Shown here piece after piece: positions 1 through 10,109 of a stretch of 40,519 nt of DNA. The position numbers were made by a program, and so were the translations under genes. This DNA is from Bacteroidia bacterium. GTDB taxonomy: Bacteria; Bacteroidota; Bacteroidia; J057. Position 1 is the first letter of the stretch. Every line of letters starts with the position of its first letter. The stretch is taken from assembly GCA_022760475.1 (NCBI GenBank), contig JALEFZ010000019.1, positions 1 to 40,519 on the forward strand, written 5' to 3'. Below the pieces are notes generated by a model. That model saw only the letters and a list, made by a program, of their open reading frames with translations, was not told where the DNA came from and did not search any database.

Positions 1-101
1 ATTTTGTGGTAATAACGCTTTTGTTTAAATAATAACAAAACGGGCGAATTGTTAAGTTTTTTTAATTTTTATTATCTAAAATTATGGATGAGAATTTAAT
101 C

Positions 102-3100
102 CTAATGGTATACAACAGGAATGATTATCGAAATTTGTGTACCAGCAGCATCCCCCTTTGCGTCTACCAGGTCCTGAATTTTTATACTTGATTCTCTATG
201 TGATCCTTCATTCTGTAACAAATCCAATCGTTCTTGGGTTACCAACAAAGCAGTAGATTTTTTCTTTTCATTTTTCTGGCTTTTGAACTTTTCTGCCTCA
301 CTTCTGCCAATACCATTATCTACCACGGAACATCTAATCTCATCCTGAAGTTGTTCAAAGCAGACATGGATGGTTCCTTTTTTCTTGATCAGGTGAGAAA
401 CCCCGTGTATAATGGCATTCTCAACAAATGGCTGGACAATCATTGGCGGAATATATACTTCCTCAGTTGGGATATCTTCTTTTACAATTATTTCATAGTC
501 AAATTGTTGTTCTCGGCTAAATCTTTCCAGGGCAAGATAATTTTCAAGGGTTTGAACCTCAGTGGCCAGGGATATTGAGCCTTCCCTTGAATTTTCCAAT
601 ACCTGCCTCATCAAATGAGAGAATTTTGATAAATAATATCTGGCAGTTCTGGTATCATCAAGGGTAATCAAACCATTGATTGAATTAAGGGCATGGAAAA
701 TAAAGTGTGGATTCATTTGGAGACGTAAGGCCTTCTGTTCTAGTTCAATCATGGATTTCTCCATGATCAGACGTTCCTTCTCAATTCTTGCTTGACGTTG
801 AACCCTATTGATTCTAAGCCTGATAAATACAAAAATCAGCAAAGCAATAACTAGAATTGCTCCTAATTGAAACCACCACTCTGACCAATATGGAGGCCTT
901 ACCGAGAAGGGAATTTCAATTGGAGCGCTCCAAAGGCCTTCCTCGTTAGCTGCCCTCACTCGAAACACATAAGATCCAGGTGGAATATTCGAATAGGTAG
1001 CATCCTGTTTGGAGGAAGCGGGACTCCAATCTTCTTCCAGGTTTTGGAGCATCCACTGGTAGGTAACTTGCTCCGGATTGGGATAATTGATTCCAATAAA
1101 TTCAAAACTCAAGTGGTTGCTTTTGTGTGGCATACTCAAGCCGGGCTTTACACTGTTCCATGGACCCATCCAATTGGCGAATTTGGTTTGGTGCATGGGG
1201 GAGTAAAACAAATCTATCCCTTTGATGCTCAGTTTTGGGGGAATGACATTTTTAACGTCTCTTTTTGGATTGTAACGGGTAAGTCCAGATATGGTTCCAA
1301 ACCAATAGTTTCCTTCATAATCCTTTATCACGGCATTTCTACAGGTTTCTACTCCAAGGAAACCATCGGCAATTCCATAATGTCGAACATCAATGATATA
1401 TAGTTTGTCGTCCAGTTTGGCTTGATCCAGTCCTTGTTCACTGCCAATCCAGATTTCATTTTTTTCATTGATGGCAAGTAGGTAAATGTTGGTAGAAGTC
1501 AATTTGTCTGAATAGTGTACCCAATCAGGAGCACCCAGGGGTTCATAAATTGATAGTCGGCTGACTCCACCACCAGTCCCCACCCAAAGGTGTCCCTGGG
1601 TGTCTTCGCGCATGCACCTGACTATCTTTCTCGCACGGCTCTCCTCCAGAGGAACCCGTCTGACCAGAGAGTCCTTTTCAATGAACCCGATTCCCTGTCC
1701 ATCCAGTCCATACCAAATTCTGTCTTCCAGGTCTTTATACAGACAATTGACCCTATTGGAAGGAAGTCCATCTTCGATGGTAAACTCACGAATGGCATAC
1801 TTCCATTGCTTGGGATCGGTTTGGTAATAAGTTATCCTGGCCACACCACCCGTAGTGGCTACCCAGATATATCCGTCCTTATCTTGCACCATGTCCCTTA
1901 CCCAGGGTGTGCTAAGTCCCATGTCCCGATCAATATGGTCAACGGTGGAATCTCTGATTACGAATATTCCTTCACCATCCGTCCCTGCCCAGACATAGCC
2001 TTGCCTGTCGGTAAATAGGGTTCTTATAGTTAAGTTTCTATATCCCTTGATTTCGTCATATAGGAAAAAGTTCTTCCCATTCCATAGGCCAAGTCCTTTG
2101 TTTCCCATGCTAAACCAAAGGTTAGAATCCTGGTCTATAGTCAAGGCATACACGGATTGCCCATCTAATTCACTGTTTCTCCCAAAATGAACAAATTCTT
2201 GTCCGGCAAAGCTGGTGAGCCCGCCCCCCGAGCTGCCCATCCAGATGGTTCCCCATTCATCTTCAAGGATGGAATGAACATGGTTTTTCAGGAGACCTTT
2301 TTGGTCATTGATGAAAAAAAGACTGCTGTCTATAAGGTTTACAGAGATGGCACCATATTTCAACGTGCCAAGCCATAACCTTCCTTTTTTATCCTGAAAC
2401 AAGTCCCAAATCAGCATTTTCTCGGGTAACTCAGGAAGGTATACTTGTTCAAAGCGATTTCCCTTTCTTGTGAAGAGTCCATCTCCAAGGCTGGCCAAAT
2501 AGAGGTTGCCCATGCTGTCTTCCTGGACATCACAAATTCCCGATCCAGGAATGCCATGGGCTGTTCCGTAAGCGAAGGTATCCGATTCACTGAGGTACAT
2601 CAAGCCCCCTTTATGGCCTACCCAAAGGTTTTGGTTGTTTCCTTGCTTTAGGACATGTACATCTAGCCGAGCCAATCTTTGATTTAATGGTTGAAGCTCG
2701 TCTCCTTCCAATTTCCAAACACCTTTGTTGGTGCCTAGTAAAATCTGCCCATCTTCTGGTTCAATGATACTTCTTATTTCCAGAGGTTCCTGGCCTTCTG
2801 CCATAAAGGATTGAAATCTTATCCCATCAAACCTACTTAAGCCGACATTTGTCCCGATCCATAGGACGTCTTGCTTGCCATAATGGAGTGAAAATATATA
2901 GTTGCTCAGAAGGCCGTCGCGGGTATTGTAACTGGTGAACTTTAGCCCATCAAATTTTGAAATTCCTCCTCCTTGCGTACCAAGCCATAAAAAGCCTCTA
3001 GGGTCTTCTAACATGGCATAGACCTGCGACTGTGCCAATCCGTCTTCTACTGAGTAAATAGTCAGGTCATTTCCCTGTCCTATGCTTATCCTAGAAAAAA

Positions 3101-3188
3101 GGAAAAGGCAAATAACTACCAGCCCCATTTTTATCAGTAGAAAATGGGTTGAAAGTTGTGTAATTAATTTGGTGAAAGGCCCTTTCAT
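102..3188 (-). CDS. Reg-prop / Y_Y_Y sensor histidine kinase, LytS type
   Basis: A 1028-residue membrane sensor kinase. An N-terminal signal anchor (about residues 15-38) leads into a long periplasmic region of two-component-regulator propeller repeats; the pattern of W-x-G-T-x-x-G recurs (WLGTQGGGISKF, WIGTNVGLSRF, WVGTGGGVSRL). A Y_Y_Y domain (about 690-765, ending PPGSYVFRVRAANEEG) precedes a single membrane helix (about 772-797) and a short coiled coil. The kinase part is LytS/YehU-like, with the phosphoacceptor-type motif NPHFIFHALNSI and a HATPase with the N box (FVENAIIHGV) and the G1 box (VVDNGIGRSEAEKF). Such proteins normally pair with a LytTR response regulator; none is in the window, so the partner may lie further left. 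The ligand is unknown; propeller sensors in Bacteroidota often control glycan or stress responses. The start follows the only good signal anchor. Confidence 0.93.
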   Translation of the reverse strand: MKGPFTKLITQLSTHFLLIKMGLVVICLFLFSRISIGQGNDLTIYSVEDGLAQSQVYAMLEDPRGFLWLGTQGGGISKFDGLKFTSYNTRDGLLSNYIFSLHYGKQDVLWIGTNVGLSRFDGIRFQSFMAEGQEPLEIRSIIEPEDGQILLGTNKGVWKLEGDELQPLNQRLARLDVHVLKQGNNQNLWVGHKGGLMYLSESDTFAYGTAHGIPGSGICDVQEDSMGNLYLASLGDGLFTRKGNRFEQVYLPELPEKMLIWDLFQDKKGRLWLGTLKYGAISVNLIDSSLFFINDQKGLLKNHVHSILEDEWGTIWMGSSGGGLTSFAGQEFVHFGRNSELDGQSVYALTIDQDSNLWFSMGNKGLGLWNGKNFFLYDEIKGYRNLTIRTLFTDRQGYVWAGTDGEGIFVIRDSTVDHIDRDMGLSTPWVRDMVQDKDGYIWVATTGGVARITYYQTDPKQWKYAIREFTIEDGLPSNRVNCLYKDLEDRIWYGLDGQGIGFIEKDSLVRRVPLEESRARKIVRCMREDTQGHLWVGTGGGVSRLSIYEPLGAPDWVHYSDKLTSTNIYLLAINEKNEIWIGSEQGLDQAKLDDKLYIIDVRHYGIADGFLGVETCRNAVIKDYEGNYWFGTISGLTRYNPKRDVKNVIPPKLSIKGIDLFYSPMHQTKFANWMGPWNSVKPGLSMPHKSNHLSFEFIGINYPNPEQVTYQWMLQNLEEDWSPASSKQDATYSNIPPGSYVFRVRAANEEGLWSAPIEIPFSVRPPYWSEWWFQLGAILVIALLIFVFIRLRINRVQRQARIEKERLIMEKSMIELEQKALRLQMNPHFIFHALNSINGLITLDDTRTARYYLSKFSHLMRQVLENSREGSISLATEVQTLENYLALERFSREQQFDYEIIVKEDIPTEEVYIPPMIVQPFVENAIIHGVSHLIKKKGTIHVCFEQLQDEIRCSVVDNGIGRSEAEKFKSQKNEKKKSTALLVTQERLDLLQNEGSHRESSIKIQDLVDAKGDAAGTQISIIIPVVYH

Positions 3189-3277
3189 TTCGATTTCAAA
3201 GGAAAATTACGTTTTTCTTCCTAGACCACGAAATGATTTCTTAGCCAAAGCCGATTTTTGTTTTTGACGAAGTATTT

Positions 3278-3601
3278 TCAGGCGAAGCCCTGTGGCCCTC
3301 CGAAGTTAGGCGGCAATTGAACTTCTCTTTTCTTTACATTTATATGACCATGGCTTGCCTCATATTTCTCTACATTCTCCTTCAAGGCAAACAAAAGACG
3401 CTTGGCATGTTGGGGAGTCATGATTACCCTGCTCCTTACTTCTGCTTTATTTGTACCGGGGATTACTTGAATAAAATCCAGGACAAACTCTGCGTCAGAA
3501 TGAGAAATTACAGCAAGGTTGGAATATACCCCTCTGGCAGTCTCAGCCGACAACTCAATACTTAACTGGTTTGGATTGCCTTGTGGCTTTTTCTCCTCCA
3601 T
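3278..3601 (-). CDS. DUF3467 family protein
   Basis: A 107-residue soluble protein with the features of the DUF3467 family: an N-terminal strand (LSIELSAETARGVYSNLAVI), a central segment (SDAEFVLDFIQVIPG), and the helix MTPQHAKRLLFALKENVEKYE. Family members are small conserved proteins of unknown function that are common in Bacteroidota. Full length for the family. It lies 90 bp upstream of the sensor kinase on the same strand, but the gap and the different type of product give no strong reason to link them functionally. The divergent gene to the right is ribF. Confidence 0.88.
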   Translation of the reverse strand: MEEKKPQGNPNQLSIELSAETARGVYSNLAVISHSDAEFVLDFIQVIPGTNKAEVRSRVIMTPQHAKRLLFALKENVEKYEASHGHINVKKREVQLPPNFGGPQGFA

Positions 3602-3765
3602 AAATTCCGCTTTAGTTTATTATTTGTTGGAAAATCGTTTACTCAAAGACTCATGAAATAAAAACAATATGCATCTCAGTCCAAATCAAATGTTAAATTT
3701 GAGGTGATTTGTCTAAATATTGTCTGTTGTACAGACTTCAACTAATTTGCAAAGAAAAGATCAGC

Positions 3766-4704
3766 ATGGAGGTATTTCGTTCCCTCACTTCTTACAAAAA
3801 AGGTAAAAACACCATCGTAACCATTGGAACCTTCGATGGGGTTCATGTGGGACACACCTATATTTTGAAACAAATAATCTCCAAGGCTAAAGCCAAGCAA
3901 GGGGAATCATTGCTCATTAGTTTTGATCCTCATCCAAGGATGATTTTGCGTCCTGAAGATAATTCATTAAGGCTTCTTCACACCATAGATGAGAAAATTC
4001 GCCTCCTGGAAAGCCTGGGATTGGATAAGCTCTTGTTGATTCCATTTTCAAGGGATTTTTCCCTCTTATCTTCGGATGAGTATATAGAAAGGGTTTTATT
4101 GGAGACAGTCAACCCTTCAGAAGTGGTTATCGGATATGACCATCGCTTCGGTCATGACCGAAAAGGGGGGATTTCAGAATTACAAAAATATGCCCTCGAG
4201 CATAATTTTGAAGTACAGGAGATTCCTGCGCAGGCTGTGGATGATGCCAAGGTGAGTAGCACCAAAATCAGAGAGGCATTAAAAAATGGAGACGTCAGCT
4301 CTGCAAACAAATATCTGGGATACAATTATTCCTTTGGGGGAACCGTCATACATGGAGAAAAAATGGGTAGGAAACTGGGCTTTCCTACGGCGAATATTCA
4401 ACCTGACTCTAGACATAAACTCATTCCCGCAAACGGAGTTTACCTTGTAAAGGTTCATTTGAAACAAGGCTCTTATTATGGCCTAATGAATATAGGTAAT
4501 AAGCCGACCGTAGGAGAGTTTGCAAGGGGTTTTGAGGTTTATATCCTAAATTTTGATGATGACATTTATGGTGAATACCTCCGAACGGAATTCCTGGAGC
4601 GTCGTCGATCAGAAAAGAAATTTGGATCTTTGGATGCCTTGATAGAGGCCATGAATGCAGATAAGGCTTACGCTTTACAAAGAATTGAGGAGTTGGAAAA
4701 CTAA
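3766..4704 (+). CDS. ribF: Bifunctional riboflavin kinase / FAD synthetase RibF
   Basis: A 312-residue cytoplasmic enzyme that phosphorylates riboflavin to FMN and adenylates FMN to FAD. The N-terminal nucleotidyltransferase domain shows GTFDGVHVGH (the HxGH motif) and SSTKIREAL (the ISSTxIR motif). The C-terminal flavokinase domain shows GEKMGRKLGFPTANI and GVYLVKV, with the conserved glutamate in GFEVYILNFDDDIYGE. The length matches the family. I chose ATG at 3766; the frame is open further upstream to a TTG at 3709, but those 19 residues are not typical of RibF and the ATG gives the standard N-terminus. It is 17 bp upstream of a bacterial-PH protein, so the three genes that follow one another here may be co-transcribed. 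Confidence 0.97.
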   Translation: MEVFRSLTSYKKGKNTIVTIGTFDGVHVGHTYILKQIISKAKAKQGESLLISFDPHPRMILRPEDNSLRLLHTIDEKIRLLESLGLDKLLLIPFSRDFSLLSSDEYIERVLLETVNPSEVVIGYDHRFGHDRKGGISELQKYALEHNFEVQEIPAQAVDDAKVSSTKIREALKNGDVSSANKYLGYNYSFGGTVIHGEKMGRKLGFPTANIQPDSRHKLIPANGVYLVKVHLKQGSYYGLMNIGNKPTVGEFARGFEVYILNFDDDIYGEYLRTEFLERRRSEKKFGSLDALIEAMNADKAYALQRIEELEN

Positions 4705-4721
4705 CGATAAACTCATCGAAA

Positions 4722-5384
4722 ATGGAGTTTGAAAACAAAGAAATGGAAATTTCTCAACTGCCTAAGGTTGCAGATTTAGAATTCAAGGGACTGCATAAAG
4801 ACTTTTTGCAGGTTTCAATTTTGTCTGTGATCGTTCAGTGGATCATTATTCTGGCAATAATTATCACAGGCTTAAGTTTTTGGGGACTTTTATTTAATCT
4901 AAAAGTCTTTTTAGCCTCTTTAGGGGGATGGTTACTATTTATGGGAATATCCCTGATTTTAAGATGGCTTGGCTTTAGACACAAGGCTTATGCCTTGCGG
5001 GAGCGAGATATTCATTATAAAACAGGATTGCTTTGGCGATCAGAAACCAGCATCCCTTTTCATAGGATACAGCATGCAGAGGTAAGTCAGGGCCTTATTG
5101 AGCGTGTATTCAAATTGAGCAGGTTAAAGGTATTCACCGCAGGAGGTGAAAGTAGTGATTTGGTAGTTCCAGGCTTGGAGCCAGACCATGCCAATTCCTT
5201 AAAGGATTATATCCTGAATAAATCTGCCCTTGAAAAAGTGGAAGAAGCAGAGGTGGAATTGTTCGAAGAAAGCCATGACCCTGTTTTAGACGAGATCTAT
5301 AATGACAAATTGGAGACTGAAGGCACTGAAGAAATTCAATCCCAACCGGATGATTCAATAGGGGAGGAGGAGCAGAATGGATGA
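4722..5384 (+). CDS. Bacterial PH (bPH2, YdbS-like) membrane protein
   Basis: A 220-residue membrane protein. Two adjacent hydrophobic helices (about residues 28-52 and 57-80) are followed by a bacterial pleckstrin-homology domain of the YdbS/DUF304 type, with the characteristic YALRERDIHYKTGLLWRSE, SIPFHRIQHAEVSQG and LKVFTAGGESSDLVVPG. The C-terminal 50 residues are acidic and probably disordered. The stop overlaps the next gene by 8 bp, and the next gene encodes the larger YdbT-like partner; paired YdbS/YdbT-like genes are a known arrangement in many bacteria. The molecular role of these proteins is poorly known; membrane-stress or antimicrobial-peptide resistance has been proposed in Firmicutes. 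An ATG at 4743 is a possible alternative start. Confidence 0.88.
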   Translation: MEFENKEMEISQLPKVADLEFKGLHKDFLQVSILSVIVQWIIILAIIITGLSFWGLLFNLKVFLASLGGWLLFMGISLILRWLGFRHKAYALRERDIHYKTGLLWRSETSIPFHRIQHAEVSQGLIERVFKLSRLKVFTAGGESSDLVVPGLEPDHANSLKDYILNKSALEKVEEAEVELFEESHDPVLDEIYNDKLETEGTEEIQSQPDDSIGEEEQNG

Positions 5385-6840
5385 GTTTTCCAAACCCCAG
5401 AGGCAATCACCAGTAGCTATTGCATTTATCCTACTTAAATATGGTCGAAGGATATTTCGATTAATTGCCCCGCTCTTGATCATCTTTTTTGTGCAGCGTT
5501 CTGGCCAAAGAAGTGCTGACTATTTTCTGCTTTATTTTGCTGGTGCCATCGCAGTCTACCAGTTGATCCTTTCTTTACTGGAATACTTTCGATTCTATTA
5601 TCATATCCAGGGAGATGACCTGGTAATACAGCGAGGGGTCTGGCGTAAAAAACGGATCAGCATACCTTTTGACAGAATTCAGGGAGTAAACTTTGAGCAG
5701 AACATTCTCCATCGGTACTTAAAGGCTGTGGAATTTCATGTGGATACAGCAGGTTCTGTAAATAGTGAGGTCAGCCTGGACGCATTAAGCGTTGGGAAGG
5801 CCGAAAAACTTAGAGATTTTATACTAAAAAACAAGAAAGCGGAGGTGCTGGAAGAAGAAACCAGCCAGGATCAAGTTCAGGAAAAGGAAAGGGTGATATT
5901 CTCTGTAGACATTCCAACCTTGCTTAGGATTGGACTGACTGCAAACCATGTTCAGACCATGGGCATCATCCTGGGTTTTTTATGGGGGATATACACATAT
6001 GCAGAGGAGATTTTTCGCTTTGATCCCAATGACATAGTGAATGTCTATGAACAATTTGTAGGATATTCACTCATAATTTTTTCAACCTGGTTAATTGCCA
6101 GTGTATTGCTTTCACTGGTACGGACGGTCTTCCAATACTATAATTTGAAATTCTGGGAGTACGAAGCAGGCTTTAAATGGGTGGCAGGGCTGTTAACCCG
6201 TCAAGAGCAATCTGCCCCCTATGAGAAGGTTCAGTACATACGGTGGAGAACCAATCCATTGAGGCGAATCATTGGCCTTTTTTCATTGAGGTTATTTGTA
6301 GCCGGTTCTGCCAGGAGTCGCTCCTTTTCAGATCTGCCGGGTTCTACCCTCGAGCATGTTTCTGCTATTCAGAAGCTCCTGTATCCAAAGGAATGGCTTC
6401 ATTTTGAGGAGAAAAATCAGATCAGCAAGAAGGTAATTGGAAGGCGGCTTCTATATTTTGGCATTGTGCCAGCCTTAATGGCAGGGGCTTTGCTCTATTT
6501 TCAGTATCAATGGTGGGCACTTTTGGTGTTGCTTTGGATTCCCCTGTCATATCTGCTCGCCAGAAGGTATCAGGCTCGCTGGGCATATTGGATCAACGAT
6601 GACATGATCAAGACTTTTTCTGGAGTGATTGCCTCAAAGGAGGTTTTGCTTCCTATATATAAAGTTCAGGCTGTTACATTTAGCCAGACACCCTATCAAC
6701 TTAGAAAAGGACTGGTAAACCTGAATCTATCTACTGCAGCCGGTCAATTGAGGATTCCCTACCTGGAAAAAGATCGAGCAGAAAAGTTGAGGGATGATAT
6801 TCTCTATCGGGTAGAGCGAGAGCAGAAGGCCTGGATGTAG
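5377..6840 (+). CDS. Bacterial PH (bPH2, YdbT-like) membrane protein
   Basis: A 487-residue multi-pass membrane protein with three bPH2/DUF304 units, each next to a helix pair. Unit 1 has YHIQGDDLVIQRGVWRKKR and ISIPFDRIQGVNFEQN. Unit 2 has the FKWVAGLLTRQEQSAPYEKV segment and LRLFVAGSAR. Unit 3 has AYWINDDMIKTFSGVIASKE and LLPIYKVQAVTFSQ. Paired hydrophobic segments lie near residues 25-65, 195-245 and 355-385. It overlaps the preceding bPH2 gene by 8 bp, so the two are surely translated together and probably form one membrane complex. The substrate or ligand cannot be read from the sequence. Confidence 0.9.
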   Translation: MDEFSKPQRQSPVAIAFILLKYGRRIFRLIAPLLIIFFVQRSGQRSADYFLLYFAGAIAVYQLILSLLEYFRFYYHIQGDDLVIQRGVWRKKRISIPFDRIQGVNFEQNILHRYLKAVEFHVDTAGSVNSEVSLDALSVGKAEKLRDFILKNKKAEVLEEETSQDQVQEKERVIFSVDIPTLLRIGLTANHVQTMGIILGFLWGIYTYAEEIFRFDPNDIVNVYEQFVGYSLIIFSTWLIASVLLSLVRTVFQYYNLKFWEYEAGFKWVAGLLTRQEQSAPYEKVQYIRWRTNPLRRIIGLFSLRLFVAGSARSRSFSDLPGSTLEHVSAIQKLLYPKEWLHFEEKNQISKKVIGRRLLYFGIVPALMAGALLYFQYQWWALLVLLWIPLSYLLARRYQARWAYWINDDMIKTFSGVIASKEVLLPIYKVQAVTFSQTPYQLRKGLVNLNLSTAAGQLRIPYLEKDRAEKLRDDILYRVEREQKAWM

Positions 6841-7045
6841 GGGAGTAAGGTTGCCTTACCTATATCAATTCTTGTAAAATGACGTACAATTGTTCAATCA
6901 TGTAATTGTGATTCCGGATTCAAAAGTTTTGAATCCTTCTTGATGGTAGATTAATTTCAATTTCTTAAGTGTTTTTCTTGAAAAAGAGGTAAATATTCAG
7001 AAATTACAGAACGGTAATAAGTTTTAAGAAGAATAAATCAAAGTA

Positions 7046-7963
7046 ATGATGGAATTTTCCAATGTTAGGGAATATTTGAGTGAATTAGTTGCAAATGGAA
7101 AAACCGACTTTGCTATTAAGGAGTTTCGTCGGGCTCTTAAATTACAGGAAAAAAAACCCAAGGATCTACTGAACGGAATCCTACAACTCTCTGCCAGAAA
7201 TACCAGCCTGGAAAAAGATCGAAAGGATGGGATATTGAGAGAGGATAATTACGCTGTTTCAAAAGCCCAGATTCGTTCTTCTCTGGTTTCATATATTCAT
7301 GAATTCAAAGCAGAAGCTAATTTTGATTTTAGATCCTTCCTTGAAAACTCTGAAGAGCCGATTGATTTGGGGCAGGCCGGTGGATCAGGTGAGCATGATG
7401 CGGGAATTCAGGAGAAAACAGTATTTATTTCCTATAACCATAATGATCAGGAGGTCGCGAGGAAAATTGAGGCTTATTTGGAAGCTGGAGGGATCAACGT
7501 GATCAGGGATGAGGATTCCACTGATCCAGGAGAGAATTTGAGTCAATTTAGTATTGATTCCGTTAGGAATTCGGACTATACCATTTCACTCATTTCTAAA
7601 AATAGCCTTCGTTCTCTTTGGGTAATGATCGAAACCTTGGACAACCAGTTTGCAGAGCGTTTGGAAGGTAGACGTAAATTGATTCCTACCTATTTGGATA
7701 AAAACTTCTTGAACAACGATTACATTGATGATGTGTATGACCTTATGGAGGCAAAACTCAAAGATGTTAATGATAGGATCGATAAGTATTTGGCTAAAAA
7801 CAGGAATACCCGGCACCTTAATACACAAAAAACCAACTTGATGAAGTTTTTGAACGAGTTTGATGGAATCATTGATACCCTCAACCAGCTAAGGTGTATG
7901 GATCTTAGTGAGGAAAGTTTTGAAAGGAGTATGGAAGAAATATCTTCCTTTGTACTCAGATAA
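7046..7963 (+). CDS. EAD11-TIR domain protein, probable conflict effector
   Basis: A 305-residue soluble protein. Residues about 1-90 match the all-helical effector-associated domain 11 pattern of Bacteroidota conflict systems, especially ILQLSARNTSLEKDRKDGIL followed by a second amphipathic helix. A flexible linker (95-122) leads to a TIR domain starting VFISYNHNDQEVARKIEAYL. Glu196 in SLWVMIETL sits where catalytic TIR NADases carry their glutamate, so an active NAD+-cleaving effector is plausible. The C-terminal part (210-305) is helical and of unknown role. EADs are thought to recruit effectors to sensors carrying the same EAD. No sensor gene is adjacent, but a second EAD11-like protein is encoded at 12479-13555. 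Single gene, 205 bp from its upstream neighbour. The second ATG (7049) is an equally good start. Confidence 0.85.
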   Translation: MMEFSNVREYLSELVANGKTDFAIKEFRRALKLQEKKPKDLLNGILQLSARNTSLEKDRKDGILREDNYAVSKAQIRSSLVSYIHEFKAEANFDFRSFLENSEEPIDLGQAGGSGEHDAGIQEKTVFISYNHNDQEVARKIEAYLEAGGINVIRDEDSTDPGENLSQFSIDSVRNSDYTISLISKNSLRSLWVMIETLDNQFAERLEGRRKLIPTYLDKNFLNNDYIDDVYDLMEAKLKDVNDRIDKYLAKNRNTRHLNTQKTNLMKFLNEFDGIIDTLNQLRCMDLSEESFERSMEEISSFVLR

Positions 7964-8051
7964 ATAGAAGGTAGAAGATGAGAAATACCAACATTCTCCC
8001 TATCTTCCATTCGTAATAATATTTCAAAAATTATATCAAAAACAGCTTTCC

Positions 8052-9941
8052 ATGCGGGGGTACATTGGAATAGGGTTTTGGCTATTTGTTCTATGGGGAA
8101 TCTTCCTCACAATGGCTGATGCCCAAACTACGTTCATCCTGGAGCGAGTCCCCCTCCAAACCCCAGCTGGGGATACCATTTTTGTGACTGGAAGCTTCAA
8201 CGACTGGAATCCCGGAGATCCTGCATACATCATGCGGAAAAGAACCGATGGGAAGTATGTCCTTACCCTTGGGAAATTAAAACCGCCTTTCGAATACAAA
8301 TATACCCGAGGTTCCTGGCCCAGAGGCGAGGCTGATGGCCTGGGTAAGCCTCAACCAAACAGGATTCAGCAGGAAGGTAATATGCCACTGACCCTCGCAG
8401 ACGAAATTTTTGGTTGGGAGGATTTGCCTTCAATCTTACCGATCGCAAGATTGAAGGTAGTACTGGAAGAGATTCCCGAAAATACTCCCCAGGATGCCAG
8501 CCTTTTTATTACCGGGAGTTTCAACAGTTGGTTGCCAGGAGATCCCTTTCTGAAATTCCAAAAAATGGTAGACAATACTTACGAGGTTGAGTTTCCCATT
8601 TATAAGGATACCATAGAATTTAAGATAAACAGGGGAAATTGGGAGAGTGTAGAAGGCCGTAAGAGCGGAAGGGCTCGCTTTAATAGAAGGTATGTAGTAA
8701 AGGAGACTAGCCCTGAAGTCCTGCAAATCAAGGTAGAATCCTGGGAAGATCTTTCTGGGACGCCTATAAATGCCTACACGATATTCTGGCTAATGGCTGC
8801 GATTCAAGGCATTTTGTTGATTTTGGTTATCAATACCCTTCAGCGACCTGTTCCTCGAGCCAATTTGATTCTATCACTTCTGCTTTTTGTCTTTTCAATG
8901 GCCTTGCTTGCCAGAGTAGCTGTGTACGACAGGGAGATTTTTCAATGGATGCCAAAGTTGCTCTTGATTCCGGACTTCCTGTATTTTCTTTATGCACCCC
9001 TGTTTGTGGCATATGTCAGGACTTTATTAAGGGTAAGTGACGAAGCCTTTTCCTGGAAGACTTTTTTACCCTTCCTACCTTTTCTTATCCATTTTATAGA
9101 TTACTTTGACCTATTGTTAATGGCAAACCGGGACTTTATCAACTTGTCCGTAGACCAACGATTGCAAACCCGTTTCGAATGGTTAGGAGGGATGGCCTTT
9201 GTTTATAACCTGGTTTATTGGATTTATAGCTGGAATTTGATCAGAGCCTATCAGGAGGAAGCTGATAACCAGTTCTCGGCAGGATCAAGTGTAAACCTCC
9301 TCAAGTACATCATGATCCTAAAAGCCCTTTGCTTATTCATTTGGGCTTTGCTGTACATCTTTGGTGCCTATGCACTATTTAAGGGGGGCGAGCATGCCAA
9401 TATCACAGATGTGACTACTGATATTGTCTGGATGACCTTCTCTTTTACGGTTTTTCTGTTAGGATATTTCGCCTTGAAAGAACCTGATATTTTCAGGTTG
9501 CCTGAGAAGAATAACACCCTATTGGAACCCAATGAAATTTTGCCATCGTCCAGCGAACCCAAAATTCCTGAGCAGGTAAAGGAAATTGATGAAGACCTAA
9601 AAGCGCGTCTGATCAGATACATGGATCAGGAAGAACCCTTCTTGAATCCCAAACTCAACCTTTCTGAATTGGCTGGAGGATTGGAGATCCATTCACATGA
9701 ATTATCCAGGATTATCAACCAGGGATTCAATAAGAATTTCAATGATTTTGTCAATGCATATCGGGTTGAAAAGTTCAAAAAACTTTTGCAAGAACCTTCT
9801 TTTGAGAATCATACCTTTTTAGCTATAGCTTTCCACGTTGGCTTCAACTCCAAAACAGCATTCAATCGCTCATTCAAGAAGTTGACTGGCCATACCCCAA
9901 GGGATTATATGAATTCCATTGGGAAAACTACCGAAAAATAA
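8052..9941 (+). CDS. Membrane AraC-family regulator with two periplasmic glycogen-binding-like domains
   Basis: A 629-residue one-component receptor. A signal peptide (residues 1-25, ending in ADA-Q) is followed by two E-set domains like the AMPK/CBM20-48 glycogen-binding fold. Each holds the hallmark turn: VTGSFNDWNPGDP and ITGSFNSWLPGDP. Seven hydrophobic helices follow between about residues 237 and 480. A C-terminal AraC/XylS DNA-binding domain (about 515-625) has the signature FHVGFNSKTAFNRSFKKLTGHTPRDY. The layout implies periplasmic binding of an alpha-glucan, signalling through the 7TM module and cytoplasmic transcriptional output. The alpha-amylase gene directly downstream on the same strand is the obvious target. 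The domain identities are supported by motifs; the ligand and target are inferences. Confidence 0.88.
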   Translation: MRGYIGIGFWLFVLWGIFLTMADAQTTFILERVPLQTPAGDTIFVTGSFNDWNPGDPAYIMRKRTDGKYVLTLGKLKPPFEYKYTRGSWPRGEADGLGKPQPNRIQQEGNMPLTLADEIFGWEDLPSILPIARLKVVLEEIPENTPQDASLFITGSFNSWLPGDPFLKFQKMVDNTYEVEFPIYKDTIEFKINRGNWESVEGRKSGRARFNRRYVVKETSPEVLQIKVESWEDLSGTPINAYTIFWLMAAIQGILLILVINTLQRPVPRANLILSLLLFVFSMALLARVAVYDREIFQWMPKLLLIPDFLYFLYAPLFVAYVRTLLRVSDEAFSWKTFLPFLPFLIHFIDYFDLLLMANRDFINLSVDQRLQTRFEWLGGMAFVYNLVYWIYSWNLIRAYQEEADNQFSAGSSVNLLKYIMILKALCLFIWALLYIFGAYALFKGGEHANITDVTTDIVWMTFSFTVFLLGYFALKEPDIFRLPEKNNTLLEPNEILPSSSEPKIPEQVKEIDEDLKARLIRYMDQEEPFLNPKLNLSELAGGLEIHSHELSRIINQGFNKNFNDFVNAYRVEKFKKLLQEPSFENHTFLAIAFHVGFNSKTAFNRSFKKLTGHTPRDYMNSIGKTTEK

Positions 9942-10109
9942 GTTATCTCTTTAAGTTTTTGATAGCCAGGGTTTTGTTTGGGTACCAAATTATAACTTGG
10001 GACTTATTAATTGTATTTGGAACCTCCCGAAATATGATTTGCCCCGATAGATGCAGGAAATTGAATGTTATTGCTGGTGTTACTTTTTACTCTAAAAGGC
10101 TATACTACT

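Noticed and set aside
6841..6872. Hairpin GTAAGG/CCTTAC behind the bPH gene as terminator
   Set aside because: The stem is short and no T-run follows.
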